A DNA stretch of 64,000 nucleotides from Tritrichomonas musculus (Eukaryota; Parabasalia; Tritrichomonadida; Tritrichomonadidae). Location: positions 806,001-870,000 of the forward strand of contig JAPFFF010000043.1 in assembly GCA_039105265.1 (NCBI GenBank), read 5' to 3'. A program made the translations under genes and the position numbers. Below are positions 40,360-51,500 of this stretch, one piece after another. The notes under the pieces are model-generated. The model saw only the letters and a program-made list of their open reading frames with translations, was not told the origin of the DNA and ran no database searches. How positions within the stretch are numbered: position 1 is the first letter of the stretch; every line of letters starts with the position of its first letter.

Positions 40360-41637
40360 ATGGGACTTTGTTCTATTTCATTATTACATGCTTTTGTCAT
40401 ATGTTTGGGATCAATGTTAATGGGACATGTTGGAGCGTATACATCACCAACAGGACAGAAAATACGTGAAGAACATCATCTTTCAGATCAAGATTTTAAA
40501 TGGAGTTTTTATTGTTCTATTTCATTTTTAGCCGCAGCATTTGGTCCATTTGTTTCAAAGTTTCTTTTGAATATATTTAAAGGAAAGCGAAAAAACACGA
40601 TGTTTGTTATTGGTGCAATTTCGGTAGTTGCTTGGCTCCTTAATTGTTTAACAAAGATCAATATTTATGCAGGATGGATGGCACGTGCACTTTTAGGAAT
40701 TACTGTTGGTTCATTTAGTTCAGTCACGGCAATGTTTCTTGTTGAAATCGCACCAAAAGGTCTTTCAGGCTTTTATGGCTCATTAAACACGATTGCTGTA
40801 TTTTTTGCTCAATCAATCATTTCGTTTTTGGGTCCATTTGTTGATTATATTGAATATAATTATTTATCAGCTGCAGTTAGTGCTGCTCTCTGCATTTCCA
40901 TTTGGTTCATTCCTGAATCACCCCTTGTCGCATCCAGCCCAATTAATGAAGCGCCTAAAAAAGTGCCAATATGCAGAAAAAGGCATTCCAAAGGCTTGTT
41001 TATTGGAATAACCATAATGTTTCTTCAACAATTTTCAGGAATAAATGGAATTCTTGCAAATTTGACGGACATTTTCAGAGAGGCAGGATTAGATTTGAAT
41101 CCAAATTATCAATCAGGCATTTCACTGATTATCTTGTTGTTTGGAAATATACTCGGCTCATTCATGATTGACAAAATTGGCCAAAGAAATCAATGGTTCA
41201 TAACGACATCATTATCATTCATAGGATGCTTTATGATGGCATTGAATGATAAATTTAAATGGTCAAACATTCTTCCTTTAATTTGTATCTTTACTTACAA
41301 TTTTGGATTCGGTCTTGGACTTGGTTCAATTCCTTGGTTCCTCGTTTTCGACTTATTTGATGAACAAGTTCGTGAAATTGGAAACACGATTTGTGTTGTT
41401 TCAAATTGGTCCTTTGCGTTCATCATTGTAATGCTGTTCCCATCAATGAAAGAATCGTTAGGAATGTTCGGTGTCATGATGCTTTTTGCTGCGGTTTGCT
41501 TCATTGCTATTATTTTTGGAATATTTTTCGTTCACAACGCGATAAAGAACGAAGGAGAAGAAGTCGAAAATCTTGATAGCGCTGAAAGTTCCTATGCAGA
41601 TTTTTCATTAAATAATGAAGATAAACCAAACCAATAA
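40360..41637 (+). CDS. MFS sugar transporter, about 425 aa
   Basis: Major facilitator superfamily protein of the sugar transporter type: about 12 hydrophobic segments, ARALLGITVGSFSSVTAMFL with VEIAPKGLSG after TM4, and PESP at the start of the central loop. The frame is open from an earlier Met at 40171, but the ATG at 40360 (MGLCSISLLHAF) starts directly at the first membrane segment and has an initiator-like TCATTTA about 15 bp upstream, so it is preferred. Located in the plasma membrane or an endomembrane; the substrate cannot be read from the sequence. A C-terminal relic of a related transporter lies at 53670-53835. Confidence 0.85.
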   Translation: MGLCSISLLHAFVICLGSMLMGHVGAYTSPTGQKIREEHHLSDQDFKWSFYCSISFLAAAFGPFVSKFLLNIFKGKRKNTMFVIGAISVVAWLLNCLTKINIYAGWMARALLGITVGSFSSVTAMFLVEIAPKGLSGFYGSLNTIAVFFAQSIISFLGPFVDYIEYNYLSAAVSAALCISIWFIPESPLVASSPINEAPKKVPICRKRHSKGLFIGITIMFLQQFSGINGILANLTDIFREAGLDLNPNYQSGISLIILLFGNILGSFMIDKIGQRNQWFITTSLSFIGCFMMALNDKFKWSNILPLICIFTYNFGFGLGLGSIPWFLVFDLFDEQVREIGNTICVVSNWSFAFIIVMLFPSMKESLGMFGVMMLFAAVCFIAIIFGIFFVHNAIKNEGEEVENLDSAESSYADFSLNNEDKPNQ

Positions 41638-42548
41638 ATTAAATTTTTCTGTTTCAATTAAAATCCTTCTTTAGAAATATTTAAATAATACAAACTTTTT
41701 TTTCAATTTTTAATTTATTCTAATTAGTAGATTAGTTAGATATATCAACAATAACCTCCAAAGATTAAAAAATTGAGGATGTTTTTTGAAAAATGATTTT
41801 GTCTGATATTAATTATTTTCGGGAAATATTTGAATAATTTGATGATCATTATTGAATATCAAAAATAATTTCTGAAATTTTATTTAATTTATATGCATTT
41901 AAATCTGATGAATTGAGAGAGTTTTCTATTTTAAAATATGCTCATTGATTTTTAAATTTACACTCTCTTGTATTGAAATTGTAGAATGATTCATAGAACG
42001 TCAATTTTTGAATGTATAAAAAATGAAATCGAAATACACTTTGAAGATGATTTACTGCATTAATAAAATAATTAGAAGAAAATTAGTCTTAAATCTAAAT
42101 CTATAATATTTTAATATTTCCTTTGATTATTAATAAATTTAATTAGTTACTCAAAATTAAAAAATAATTTTATATTTATAATATACAAAATTAAAATAAT
42201 ATGAAGATAATTATATACAATTTAACTTCTCAAATTTTGAATCGCAAAAATATAATATATCGATTTTATCTAAATCAATATTTATTAAAATATATTTTTA
42301 TAATTATTTATTATTATTTATAGATATATATTTAAAAATTTATTTTAATATATATTTAATCTAAAATTTATGAAGATAAATATAAAATAATGATATGTAT
42401 TTTTCAATTAATATAATATTTTTTTTTTTGAATATTTTGTTTTCTCAAATTTGAAAAGGAAAGAATAATTTGATTATAATAAATAAAAGAAAAGGTCAAT
42501 TTTTTACCAATTATAATCGTTTTTCAAAGAAACCAAATAAAAAGGAAA
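41638..42548. other. AT-rich intergenic DNA, nothing recognised
   Basis: About 900 bp between the transporter and the TPR-like gene. No gene or notable repeat seen. Confidence 0.55.
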
Positions 42549-44177
42549 ATGAAAGCAGATTTAACAAATTTTATGAATAATCTTAAAAGCAAACAAAATT
42601 TTAAACCAGACATTGATGAAGATTATCCTCAATATCGTCTACCAACGTATATAGTCACAGAAAGATCGTTTCAATCTTTAGAAGGAGAAGTAGATCCCAA
42701 AAAAGAGCGAGCCTTTACAATCGCGAACAAAGCGTTACCTGCCATTGAATCCAACAAACTTGACGATGCCAAAAAGATGTGTTATCATGCACTTAATCTT
42801 GATCCATTATGTATTGATGCCTGGCGAATGTTATGTAGCATCCTCAATCAAACCTGTGATGGAGACACCATAGTTTGTGCCTTGCGAGAAGTGATTGATT
42901 TTTCCCGACCTTTTTTTGAGTCCGAATTCAAACAAAAAATTGGAAAATTTTATCAAATTACTAAAACGCGACCATACATACGTTTACTTACTGACTTAGC
43001 CAAGACAGCACTTCGCGGGGATCAACTGGATGTAGCCATCTATGCGTATGAAGAAGTTTTACGTCTAAATCATTCAGATAACATGATTATTCGAGATCCG
43101 CTTCTTTGTTGTTATATAAAAATCATCGGCCGAGTTCATCGTTATCCGAACACCACTCCAAAACGCACAATTGAGCAAGCTGAGCAACTAATAAATGCGA
43201 AATTCGATGGTATTCCGCTCTTTAGTAAAGATAGACTTACTGTTCGTTGGAGTGAAATTTGTTTTGCTTTTATACAAAAAAAGAAGAATTGGGAAGAAAT
43301 CGCAAAGAAAGAATACGTGAGAGACGAGACTATTTTTAAAATACTATTTAATGAGATCGGAATCCCGAGGCTTCCTCCTCCGAATGTTGAGATGCCCAAT
43401 TGTTTTCTAGTTGGGAATAAAATGGATGAAATTCGTTCCTACGGCTACATTAAAGAAGCAATGGAAGATTGGCCAAATTTGCTAATTGAATTGAGACGGT
43501 TATTTAGAGGAAAAGTGACACCTCAAATAGCCGAAGATATTCTGTTAAATGCGCCAAATCCTGATAATGATCTAAATCCGTTGTATAAACAACAGGCTTT
43601 AAATGACGCCGATGTTTTTCTCGATCAAGGAAGAACGTCGCTAGCTAAACGTTCTTTTACACAGTCTGTTCAATTGTTTACGTTTGCTAAGAATAGCTTC
43701 GATGAGGCCTTCTTGCCTTCTAGAAGATGGTACTTGCATGCGCCTTTCGCTATCGCTTCTAACGTGGCAACCGCCGCCTACAATTTGCAAATGTGGAACT
43801 TGCTGAGAATTGATTCTAGATTCACTTTGTTAATGAAGCCTGAGCATGAAAGATCTTACTTGAGATTGCCTATAATTGCAAAGGCTTTCGGCGCTGACCA
43901 ACTCGGTGATGATTTCAATAAAATGGTCAAAAAAATTGAAAATAAAGAGGTCAAAAATTTGGATGAATGGAAAAATTTGGCTAAAAACGCAATCGGACTT
44001 CTGTCTTTGCCTGCAATGGCTTACGCAGCAGCAGGAAAATTGACAAACCAAATGAAACAAAAGTTCATCGAGATCGGTATCGAAAATATGTACACAACAG
44101 TGAATGATCGTTCAGTAAATGATCATTTACCTTGGCTGAAAGAAACTGATTTCGAACCTGAAATCCCTGATATATAA
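42549..44177 (+). CDS. TPR-like helical repeat protein, 542 aa
   Basis: Soluble, all-helical protein. TPR-like pairs are visible at about residues 58-95 (ALPAIESNKLDDAKKMCYHAL then NLDPLCIDAWRML) and 140-180 (AKTALRGDQLDVAIYAYEEVL then RLNHSDN), the latter followed by RDPLLCCYIKIIGR. No catalytic motif, signal peptide or membrane segment. The general pattern is similar to TPR/ST7-type or MYND-less TPR proteins, but I do not recognise the family. Likely a cytosolic scaffold. The base composition is notably less AT-rich than its surroundings, as expected of a conserved gene. Confidence 0.75.
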   Translation: MKADLTNFMNNLKSKQNFKPDIDEDYPQYRLPTYIVTERSFQSLEGEVDPKKERAFTIANKALPAIESNKLDDAKKMCYHALNLDPLCIDAWRMLCSILNQTCDGDTIVCALREVIDFSRPFFESEFKQKIGKFYQITKTRPYIRLLTDLAKTALRGDQLDVAIYAYEEVLRLNHSDNMIIRDPLLCCYIKIIGRVHRYPNTTPKRTIEQAEQLINAKFDGIPLFSKDRLTVRWSEICFAFIQKKKNWEEIAKKEYVRDETIFKILFNEIGIPRLPPPNVEMPNCFLVGNKMDEIRSYGYIKEAMEDWPNLLIELRRLFRGKVTPQIAEDILLNAPNPDNDLNPLYKQQALNDADVFLDQGRTSLAKRSFTQSVQLFTFAKNSFDEAFLPSRRWYLHAPFAIASNVATAAYNLQMWNLLRIDSRFTLLMKPEHERSYLRLPIIAKAFGADQLGDDFNKMVKKIENKEVKNLDEWKNLAKNAIGLLSLPAMAYAAAGKLTNQMKQKFIEIGIENMYTTVNDRSVNDHLPWLKETDFEPEIPDI

Positions 44178-44290
44178 AATAATAATAATAATAAATTTTT
44201 TTAATATCATTTATACTTGTCGTTTTATAATTTACGTTGTGATGATTAGAGTGTTCTTGATTTTGATAATTTGGTTCTTTATTGCGTTGT

Positions 44291-44480
44291 TCACTTTTTT
44301 TCTAATCGCTCTACAATTTCATCTTTTTCTTTATTCAATTCTTCAACTTGTTGCTCTAATTCATTGTTGCGATTATTGGCGTTTTGTAACTGTTCAGTAC
44401 TTTCAGCTTTTTCGCTGTTTAATGTTGTTGAAAAATTTATGATAAGGAAAAATATTTGGCTGTCTTTCATCTGATAGGAA
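44291..44480 (-). pseudogene. Short coiled-coil coding relic
   Basis: The minus strand encodes SEKAESTEQLQNANNRNNE then LEQQVEELNKEKDEIVERLE, clear heptad coiled-coil sequence without a plausible start or complete gene. It appears to be the end of a lost gene. Confidence 0.35.
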
Positions 44481-44625
44481 ATACAATAGCGCAATATCAA
44501 AAGATAACTCAAAAAAGAATTGAGAATATATATATAAAATAAAATTAATAAAAAAGTTTATTTAGTTAGTAAAAGATTTTAATCTTTTAAGGTTAGAATT
44601 AATGGTTGTTCATATTCATTGTGCT

Positions 44626-44630
<5 letters not shown>

Positions 44631-44662
<32 letters not shown>
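44631..44662. repeat. Long T homopolymer
   Basis: More than 30 consecutive T between the coiled-coil relic and the ankyrin array. Confidence 0.9.
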
Positions 44663-44663
<1 letters not shown>

Positions 44664-44692
44664 GTATTTTGTTATTGCTGAGCTTGCTTTGA

Positions 44693-46200
44693 TTGGCATT
44701 TAAGATAGAAGGTCAACAATTTCTCGATGATTTCTTTTCTTTGCATGGTCAATGGCAGCTTTGCAAAATTTTTTTTTCAAATTCCATAAATCATTCAAAA
44801 TTTCAATGGTGTCAAAAAAGTTGGATTTGAATATCAAAAATATTGTCGATTTAAAACGTCTTTCATGTTGATATCAATGCCTTCCTGTCTTAATAATAAT
44901 TCAACAATATCTTTATAGCCTTCTCCTGCAACATAAATCAAAGCTGTTGAATTAAATTTGATATTTCAATTCCATAAATCATTCAAAATTTCAATCGAAT
45001 CAAAAAAGTTAGAATATGAATATAATGAATGCTCTTAATCAAAAATGCCTCTTATGTTGACATCAATATCTTCTTGTTTTAATAATATTTCAACAATTTC
45101 TGTATAACCCTTGAATGAAGCATGAATCAATGCTGTGTTATCAAATTTTCCGGTTAAATTCCATAAAGTATTCAAAATTTCAATATGATGAAAAAAAATG
45201 TTAGATTTGAATATCATTAATATTTTTAATTTAGAATGTCTTGGATATTGATATCAATGCCTTTTTGTCTTAATAATAATTCAACAATTTCTCTAAAGTT
45301 TTCAGATGCAGCATAAATAAGCATTGTTATATTAAACTTTCATATGATTTAAAATCCATAAATCATTCAATTTTTCAATCATATGAAAAAGTCAGATTTG
45401 AATATTATTAATATTTTATGATTTAAAATGTCCTTCATGTTGATATCAATACTTTCTTGCTTTAATAATAATTCAACTATTTCTGTTTGATATATAAAAT
45501 CAAGCCATTTCAAACCTGTTTTATTAAATGCTCGAGTTAAACACTATAAATTATACAAGATTTCAATATTATTTAAAAAGTTAGATTTGAAATAGAATGA
45601 ATTCTTTCGAGTTAAAATGTCTTTCATGATGATATCAATTCCTTTTTGTCTTAATAATAATTCAATAATTTCTTTATGCCTACAATATGCCACACAAAAC
45701 AACGCCGTATCATTAAATATTCAAGCTAAATTCCATAAATCATTACATATATTTCAATATTATTTTAAAGTTTGATTTGAATATCATGAAAGATATTGAT
45801 TTAAAAATGTCTTTCATGTTAATATCAATGCCTTCTTGTCTTAATAATAATTCAACGATTTCTTTATGGCCACAATATGCGGCATGAATCAACGCTGTCT
45901 TATTAAATATCCAAGTTGGATTCTATAAATCATTCGTAATTTTAATTCCACGAAAAAAGTTAGATTGAAATTTTATGAATGCATTTGATTTAAAATGTAT
46001 TTGAAGTTGACATCAAAGCCTTCTTGTTTTAATAATAATTCAACAATATCTTTATTGCAACAATATACAGCATGGATCAAAGCATTACAATCAAATAATC
46101 GAGTTAAATTCCATAAATCATTCAATTATTCAATACTATGAAAAAAGTTAGATTTGAATTTTATGAATGCCTTGAATTCAAAATGTCATTTAAATGATAA
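44693..46200 (-). pseudogene. Decayed ankyrin-repeat gene, about eight units of about 190 bp
   Basis: On the minus strand, each unit reads approximately NxTALIxASxxGYTEIVELLL then KQEGIDINMKD, followed by a second part like FKSNFFxxIEILNDLWNL. Unit starts recur near 44693, 44853, 45038, 45230, 45422, 45615, 45805 and 45988. Every unit has stops or frameshifts; the best preserved (45035-45217) reads FDNTALIHASFKGYTEIVEI. Ankyrin repeats bind protein partners; this copy is no longer functional. Another unit relic lies at 39030-39165 and another at 53220-53380. Confidence 0.8.
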
Positions 46201-46600
46201 TCATTTAAATAATAATAAATGAAAAAATTAAAATAATATCTGAATCAGCAAAAGTGTGTAGCAGTTTGTCTATGGCCAAGAATTTCTTTGTGATATATTT
46301 ACATATGTAAGAAAAACTTATAAATAATCTGAAGTGTTATGATTATGATTGTAACAAACTACTAAAATTATCGTATTTTTTCTAAAATATACGATATTTT
46401 TTAAGAAAAAGATTTATATCAATTAACAATGATTCAATTAATATAACAAATATTTTATTGATTTTAATATTAGTTTTAAAAAGTAAATTAAAAATTAATC
46501 ATTTAAAAATAAACTAAAAATCGAGATATTATATAAATAAATTGTTTTTTGTTACCTAAAAATTCAATTGAAAGTATTTCAATAAAAATACTATTATTTC
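46201..46600. other. AT-rich intergenic DNA, nothing recognised
   Basis: About 400 bp upstream of the NAPE-PLD-like gene. Confidence 0.5.
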
Positions 46601-47713
46601 ATGTCAACAAAGCCAGAAATAACAATTAATAAATTACCTAATTATTCAGATAAGCACCATACCGCAGACGGACACTTTGAAAATGAGCCAGGTGAGCCAA
46701 GTCCACCACCTCAGCCAGAAATGATGAATTCGGTTTCAAAATTCATGAGCGCTCTTTGGAAAGCTATTAGAGAAAAGCCTGATGTTACAGAGCCAATGCC
46801 AATTCGAAAATTAGAAAAAGGGAGCAAAGAATTTGAAATTAATCCTAAAGATAAAAGCATTAAAGTTTGGTGGCTTGGCCATGCCACTCTTTTATTAAGA
46901 ATTAATAATAAATACATTATTACTGATCCAATGCTCAGTTCATATGCCTCCCCAATTCCAGGATTCTTTAAGCGAGTTACTCCACCTCCAATTACAGAGG
47001 AAGACTTGCCACCAATTTCATATATTATTTATTCTCATGACCATTATGATCATCTTAGTTATGACACACTTACAAAACTTAAGAAAATTAATCCAAATGT
47101 TACAATATTTGGACCTCTCGGACTAGATAGGCTTGTTAATGGCTGGAACTCTAATTTCAACGTAATTCCATTTGATTGGAGAACAAATACAACTGTTGAT
47201 GGTATCACTTTTACTTGTTTCCCATCTCATCATTTCTCAAGAAGAACAATGACAGATGCTGCTACCAAGCTTTGGTGTTCATGGCTTTTCCAATACACAA
47301 CTGACAATAATGATACAATTTCAATCTATTTTGGCGGAGATACGGCGCTCGGGCCTCATTTTCAGGAAGTAAGAAATTTTGTGGGGAGGCCAATTGATTT
47401 GGCCTTGATGCCAGTTGGCCCACAAAATCCAGAATCAGTAATGAGAACAGTTCACTTGAATCCACAAGATGTTAAAGATATGTCAGACGTTCTTGAAGCA
47501 AAAGTTGTTGTTCCTATTCATTACGGAACTTTTCCGCTTGGCCACGAAATTGAAACGCCTGATCTTGAATTGATAAGAAGACTGTGGACAAGTGATACAT
47601 TATTGCCTTTGAAAACTGGAGGAAGAGCTGAAATGCAAATTAATAGTGATGGGTCACATTCTGAAAAATTTGTTGTTCAAAACGAAGAAGAAATGTTACA
47701 ACCGAATAATTAA
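46601..47713 (+). CDS. NAPE-PLD-like metallo-beta-lactamase-fold hydrolase, 370 aa
   Basis: After a disordered proline-rich N-terminus (about 90 residues) comes a full MBL-fold domain: WWLGHATLLLRINNKYIITDP, SHDHYDHLS (HxHxDH zinc site, about residue 147), FPSHHFSRR, GGDTALG and VPIHYGTFPLGHE. This layout (LGHAT, SHDHYDH, HHxSxR, GGDT, IHYGTF) is that of the NAPE-hydrolysing phospholipase D and related bacterial YtnP/UlaG-type hydrolases. It would be a cytosolic or membrane-associated two-metal hydrolase, possibly acting on N-acyl phospholipids. All metal ligands appear present. The length fits NAPE-PLD (about 390 aa). Confidence 0.8.
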   Translation: MSTKPEITINKLPNYSDKHHTADGHFENEPGEPSPPPQPEMMNSVSKFMSALWKAIREKPDVTEPMPIRKLEKGSKEFEINPKDKSIKVWWLGHATLLLRINNKYIITDPMLSSYASPIPGFFKRVTPPPITEEDLPPISYIIYSHDHYDHLSYDTLTKLKKINPNVTIFGPLGLDRLVNGWNSNFNVIPFDWRTNTTVDGITFTCFPSHHFSRRTMTDAATKLWCSWLFQYTTDNNDTISIYFGGDTALGPHFQEVRNFVGRPIDLALMPVGPQNPESVMRTVHLNPQDVKDMSDVLEAKVVVPIHYGTFPLGHEIETPDLELIRRLWTSDTLLPLKTGGRAEMQINSDGSHSEKFVVQNEEEMLQPNN

Positions 47714-48552
47714 TTAAATAAAATGATTCGTTTTATTTAAAAATAAAATTATTAGTTTTGAATATTTAATTATCTTTAAATAACCAAACAAAAAACTTCA
47801 ATTTAAGTAAAGCTGGACTAGTTCATTTTGTTTTACTTAGATTCAAAAGTTAATAATACTTCTTGTATTATTTAAATTTGCAAGATAGATAATCAACAAA
47901 TGCAAATTATAATAAAATTCATCTCAGTCCATTAATTGAATATCATCAAGGATTTATTTCCTTAGCTGTTTATGAAAACAACAACGCTAAAGTAGTTTTC
48001 TTCATTCAACATCTTCATTTATCATAAAAAGCTGTTTTCTTTACTTGGCTATAGATTTTATATTCTATTGATCTTCATATCATTTAGGATTGTTAACTTA
48101 TTAGACAAATAAAAAATTCATATTTAACTAGAATGGATACCACTTACAATTTTAAAAAAATCGCAAAAAATCATCTAATTAAGACATAGATTTTGTTTTA
48201 TCATAGACAATATATTACATTGGTACACAATAAAGGTGTTTGAAAAAGAATCCATACGTTTATTTATTTCGTTATTTTATGTTAAATAACGGTTTTATTC
48301 ACAATAATTTATAACGTATTTTTTTTTCATTATATTCGAAATGTTATATTTATACTAAAAGAATGAAAACAACTTTATTTTCATTATAAAAATAATTCAT
48401 TTAAGCTTATAAAATTATAGTTTCTATAGTCTTATATTCTTTTTTTAAATCTCAAAACAATTTTATTTTATAGCTAGTTAACATAAAATTGTTAACGAAA
48501 CTTTAAAGTAAGATTTTATAATTAGGGTGAGCTTTCTGCATATTTTTTTTGA
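47714..48552. other. AT-rich intergenic DNA, nothing recognised
   Basis: About 840 bp between the hydrolase and the large coiled-coil gene. No tRNA or repeat seen. Confidence 0.5.
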
Positions 48553-51500
48553 ATGGATGAATTTATTTTTAGGATATTTCGCCAGAAAGATTCTTTACGC
48601 TATTCAAAAGATGATGTAAGACGCCAAGAGAGGGAATATCATAAAAATATGCAACCCACTCCTAGGGTAGTTTATGTATCTCGGCCATTAACGACACGAG
48701 ATTTGCAAGTTGAACGACCCACAGATTCCAATGATCCCCTAAATTTAAAAGCAGAATTTTTTAGACTTAAATCGGAAGTAAATCAGTTAATACAAGAAAT
48801 TGAGCCACTCCAACATAAATTCCAACTCTTACTAGATCAACAACAAGATCGCGAAGTAAAAACCTTAATTTATCGTCGAAAAAATCTTACAGAAATCAGT
48901 ATATACGATATACCGACCAAATATCATGTAACCGCCCAAGAATTTTTTCAATTACAAAAAGAATCAGATTCATTAAAAGAAAAAATAATTAATTACAGGA
49001 AAATGTTTTCAACAACGACGATAAACAAGCTTAAAAAAGAAGTTAAAAATGCGGAAGATGAGGTTTTATTTATTACATCAGAAATCGAAGATCTTAAAGC
49101 AGAAGAAGAGTCAGTTAAGCTTGAAATGACAAACTACAAATTAACATCAGAATATAATAAATACAACAAACAAAGAAAAAGAATTTCAAAACTTTCAGAA
49201 ACAATTAAAAATGAAATGAATATTCATCACGATTTGAAGCAAACGTATTACGACCTTGTTGAAGAGCAAATTGATCCAGATAACATGACGCCAGAGAAGG
49301 AACAACTACTTATTCATAGATTGGAAGACAATTTAACAGAAAAACAAAATAAATTGTCACTTGCAAAAGAAAGATACATTAAAATGAGAAACTCTCAAAT
49401 CAAAGAATGCAAAGAACTTGCAAAAATAATTGAAGACAATGAAAATTCAAAGAAAATAACGGTTTCGACGGTTTCAAGTGATACCACATCACCCCGTGAA
49501 GTGATACTATGGGCAGGCTACTGGAAGAGAAGTATTTCAAAGGACGATATCAAACAAAATTTTTCAGAATTTGGCAAATTAAAAAGTGTCAAAATTAATT
49601 CTATTGAAAACCAAAATTTCTGTGTTTATGAAGCAATCATTCATTATTCCCTCTTTAATAGTAATTTAGAGATAATCCAAAATAAATTTAGTAATACAGG
49701 AATAAAAGTTACTGAATATAGTAAACGGCCTCCGCCACCATCACCAAAATCACCTTCAAGATCAAATAAAACATCAGATATTAAAGGATCAATCATGGAA
49801 GTTCTTACAATTGAGCCTGAGTTTCTTGATAAAAGTTTTGATTCATTAAGTGCACTTGCAAGCGATCTTCGAATCCCTGAAAATATAAATGCGCCAATGC
49901 CGAAGCACAAAAGTGAAGTCAATATCGAAGAACTTCTGAATTCTACATCGGCTTCCATTTTGAAAGAATCAGAAGAATCATTCTCATCAACTATGCAAAG
50001 TGATCGTCAACATGTTCGAAGAATTGATGATGAAAGTGGAGATGTCTTCCACTCATTCTTCACTGAAATTGGTTCAAATTTCGGAGATGCTGGAAAGCCA
50101 ATTAAGAAAGTTACGAATAATCATGAAAAGGCCGCAAAACACAATAAAAACAAAGAGAAACAAAAAGATGACGATGATGTTGATCCATTGAAATTGATTT
50201 CCTTCTTTTCAAAAGATAATAAAAAAGAAGATTCTGAAGAGAAAGAAAGTAAAAATCACGTTTTTGAGTTTAAGTCTAAAGTTGAAAAAATTGAAAAAGA
50301 AAATAACAAGCATAAGCTCTCGTTTGATTCGAGTTCTAATCCATCATCACCGATTCGTGGAAAAGTTAGTAATAGTGTCACATTATCATCTTCTGTTTCG
50401 GCTTCTTCAACACCAAAAACGCCCAATCCAAATGATACAATTTCACTTGACGTGTTTGCTGCTGAAACAGTCAATCAGTTGATATCACCAAGCATCATAA
50501 AGAAACCAACATCAGTGTCATCAACACCAGACAAATTAGAAAATGAACAAAAGAAAAAGAAAGAACAGGAAAAGCATAAAGAAATTGAGCGCAAGAAATT
50601 ACTGGAAAGACAAAAAGAACTAGAAAGACAAAAAGAACTAGAAAGACAGAAAGAACTAGAAAAACAGAAAGAACTAGAAAGACAGAAAGAACTAGAAAGG
50701 CAGAAAGAACTAGAAAGACAGAAAGAACTAGAAAGACAGAAAGAACTAGAAAAACAGAAAGAACTAGAAAGACAAAAAGAACTAGAAAGACAGAAAGAAC
50801 TAGAAAGACAGAAAGAACTAGAAAAACAGAAAGAACTGGAAAGACAAAAAGAACTAGAAAAACAGAAAGAACTAGAAAGACAGAAAGAACTAGAAAGACA
50901 GAAAGAACTAGAAAGACAGAAAGAACTAGAAAAACAGAAAGAACTAGAAAGACAAAAAGAACTAGAAAAACAGAAAGAACTAGAAAAACAGAAAGAACTG
51001 GAAAGGCAGAAAGAACTGGAAAAATCGAAAGAAAAAGAAAAATCGAATGCCAAAGGAAACGCAAATATATCAGATGGAAGTAAAACATCTGCCTATTCAA
51101 GAGAATCATCATCCGTTTCATTTGGTAGAGATACATCAGGATCAGATGGTGACAAAGGTGAAAATGATAATGCTTTTAAAGTTCATAAAAAAGAAGAGCC
51201 AACTAAAGACACAATTCCTAAGCCAAACTTATCAATCAGTCAAAATTCGAACAGTGTTTCAGTCGACACATCCAATTACTCACAGCAGCACATCTACAGT
51301 CCTCAAAGACTGGAAATATCAGAAAATTCAGCCTTTTTCCAATCGAGTTCTGTTTTTGACGACAAATCAGAATCTGAAACATTTCAAAAGAAAAAACTAA
51401 ACAAGAAAGATATTCCACGACTCCAAATTACAAATAAAAAAGAAAACAATCAACAAAGTAATGTGGAAAACAGCCTTGCTAATGATATTGAAGCAATTGA

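Noticed and set aside
48553-48592. Possible 3' splice site in TTTATTTTTAG near the start of the 1400-aa gene
   Set aside because: Trichomonad introns have a strict extended ACTAACACACAG-type 3' end, which is not present.
50475-51136. Two long minus-strand open frames opposite the ERQKEL repeat
   Set aside because: They result from the 18-bp repeat having no stop in any frame; composition (FSSSFCLSSSF and VLSVFLVL words) is a mirror of the sense repeat.
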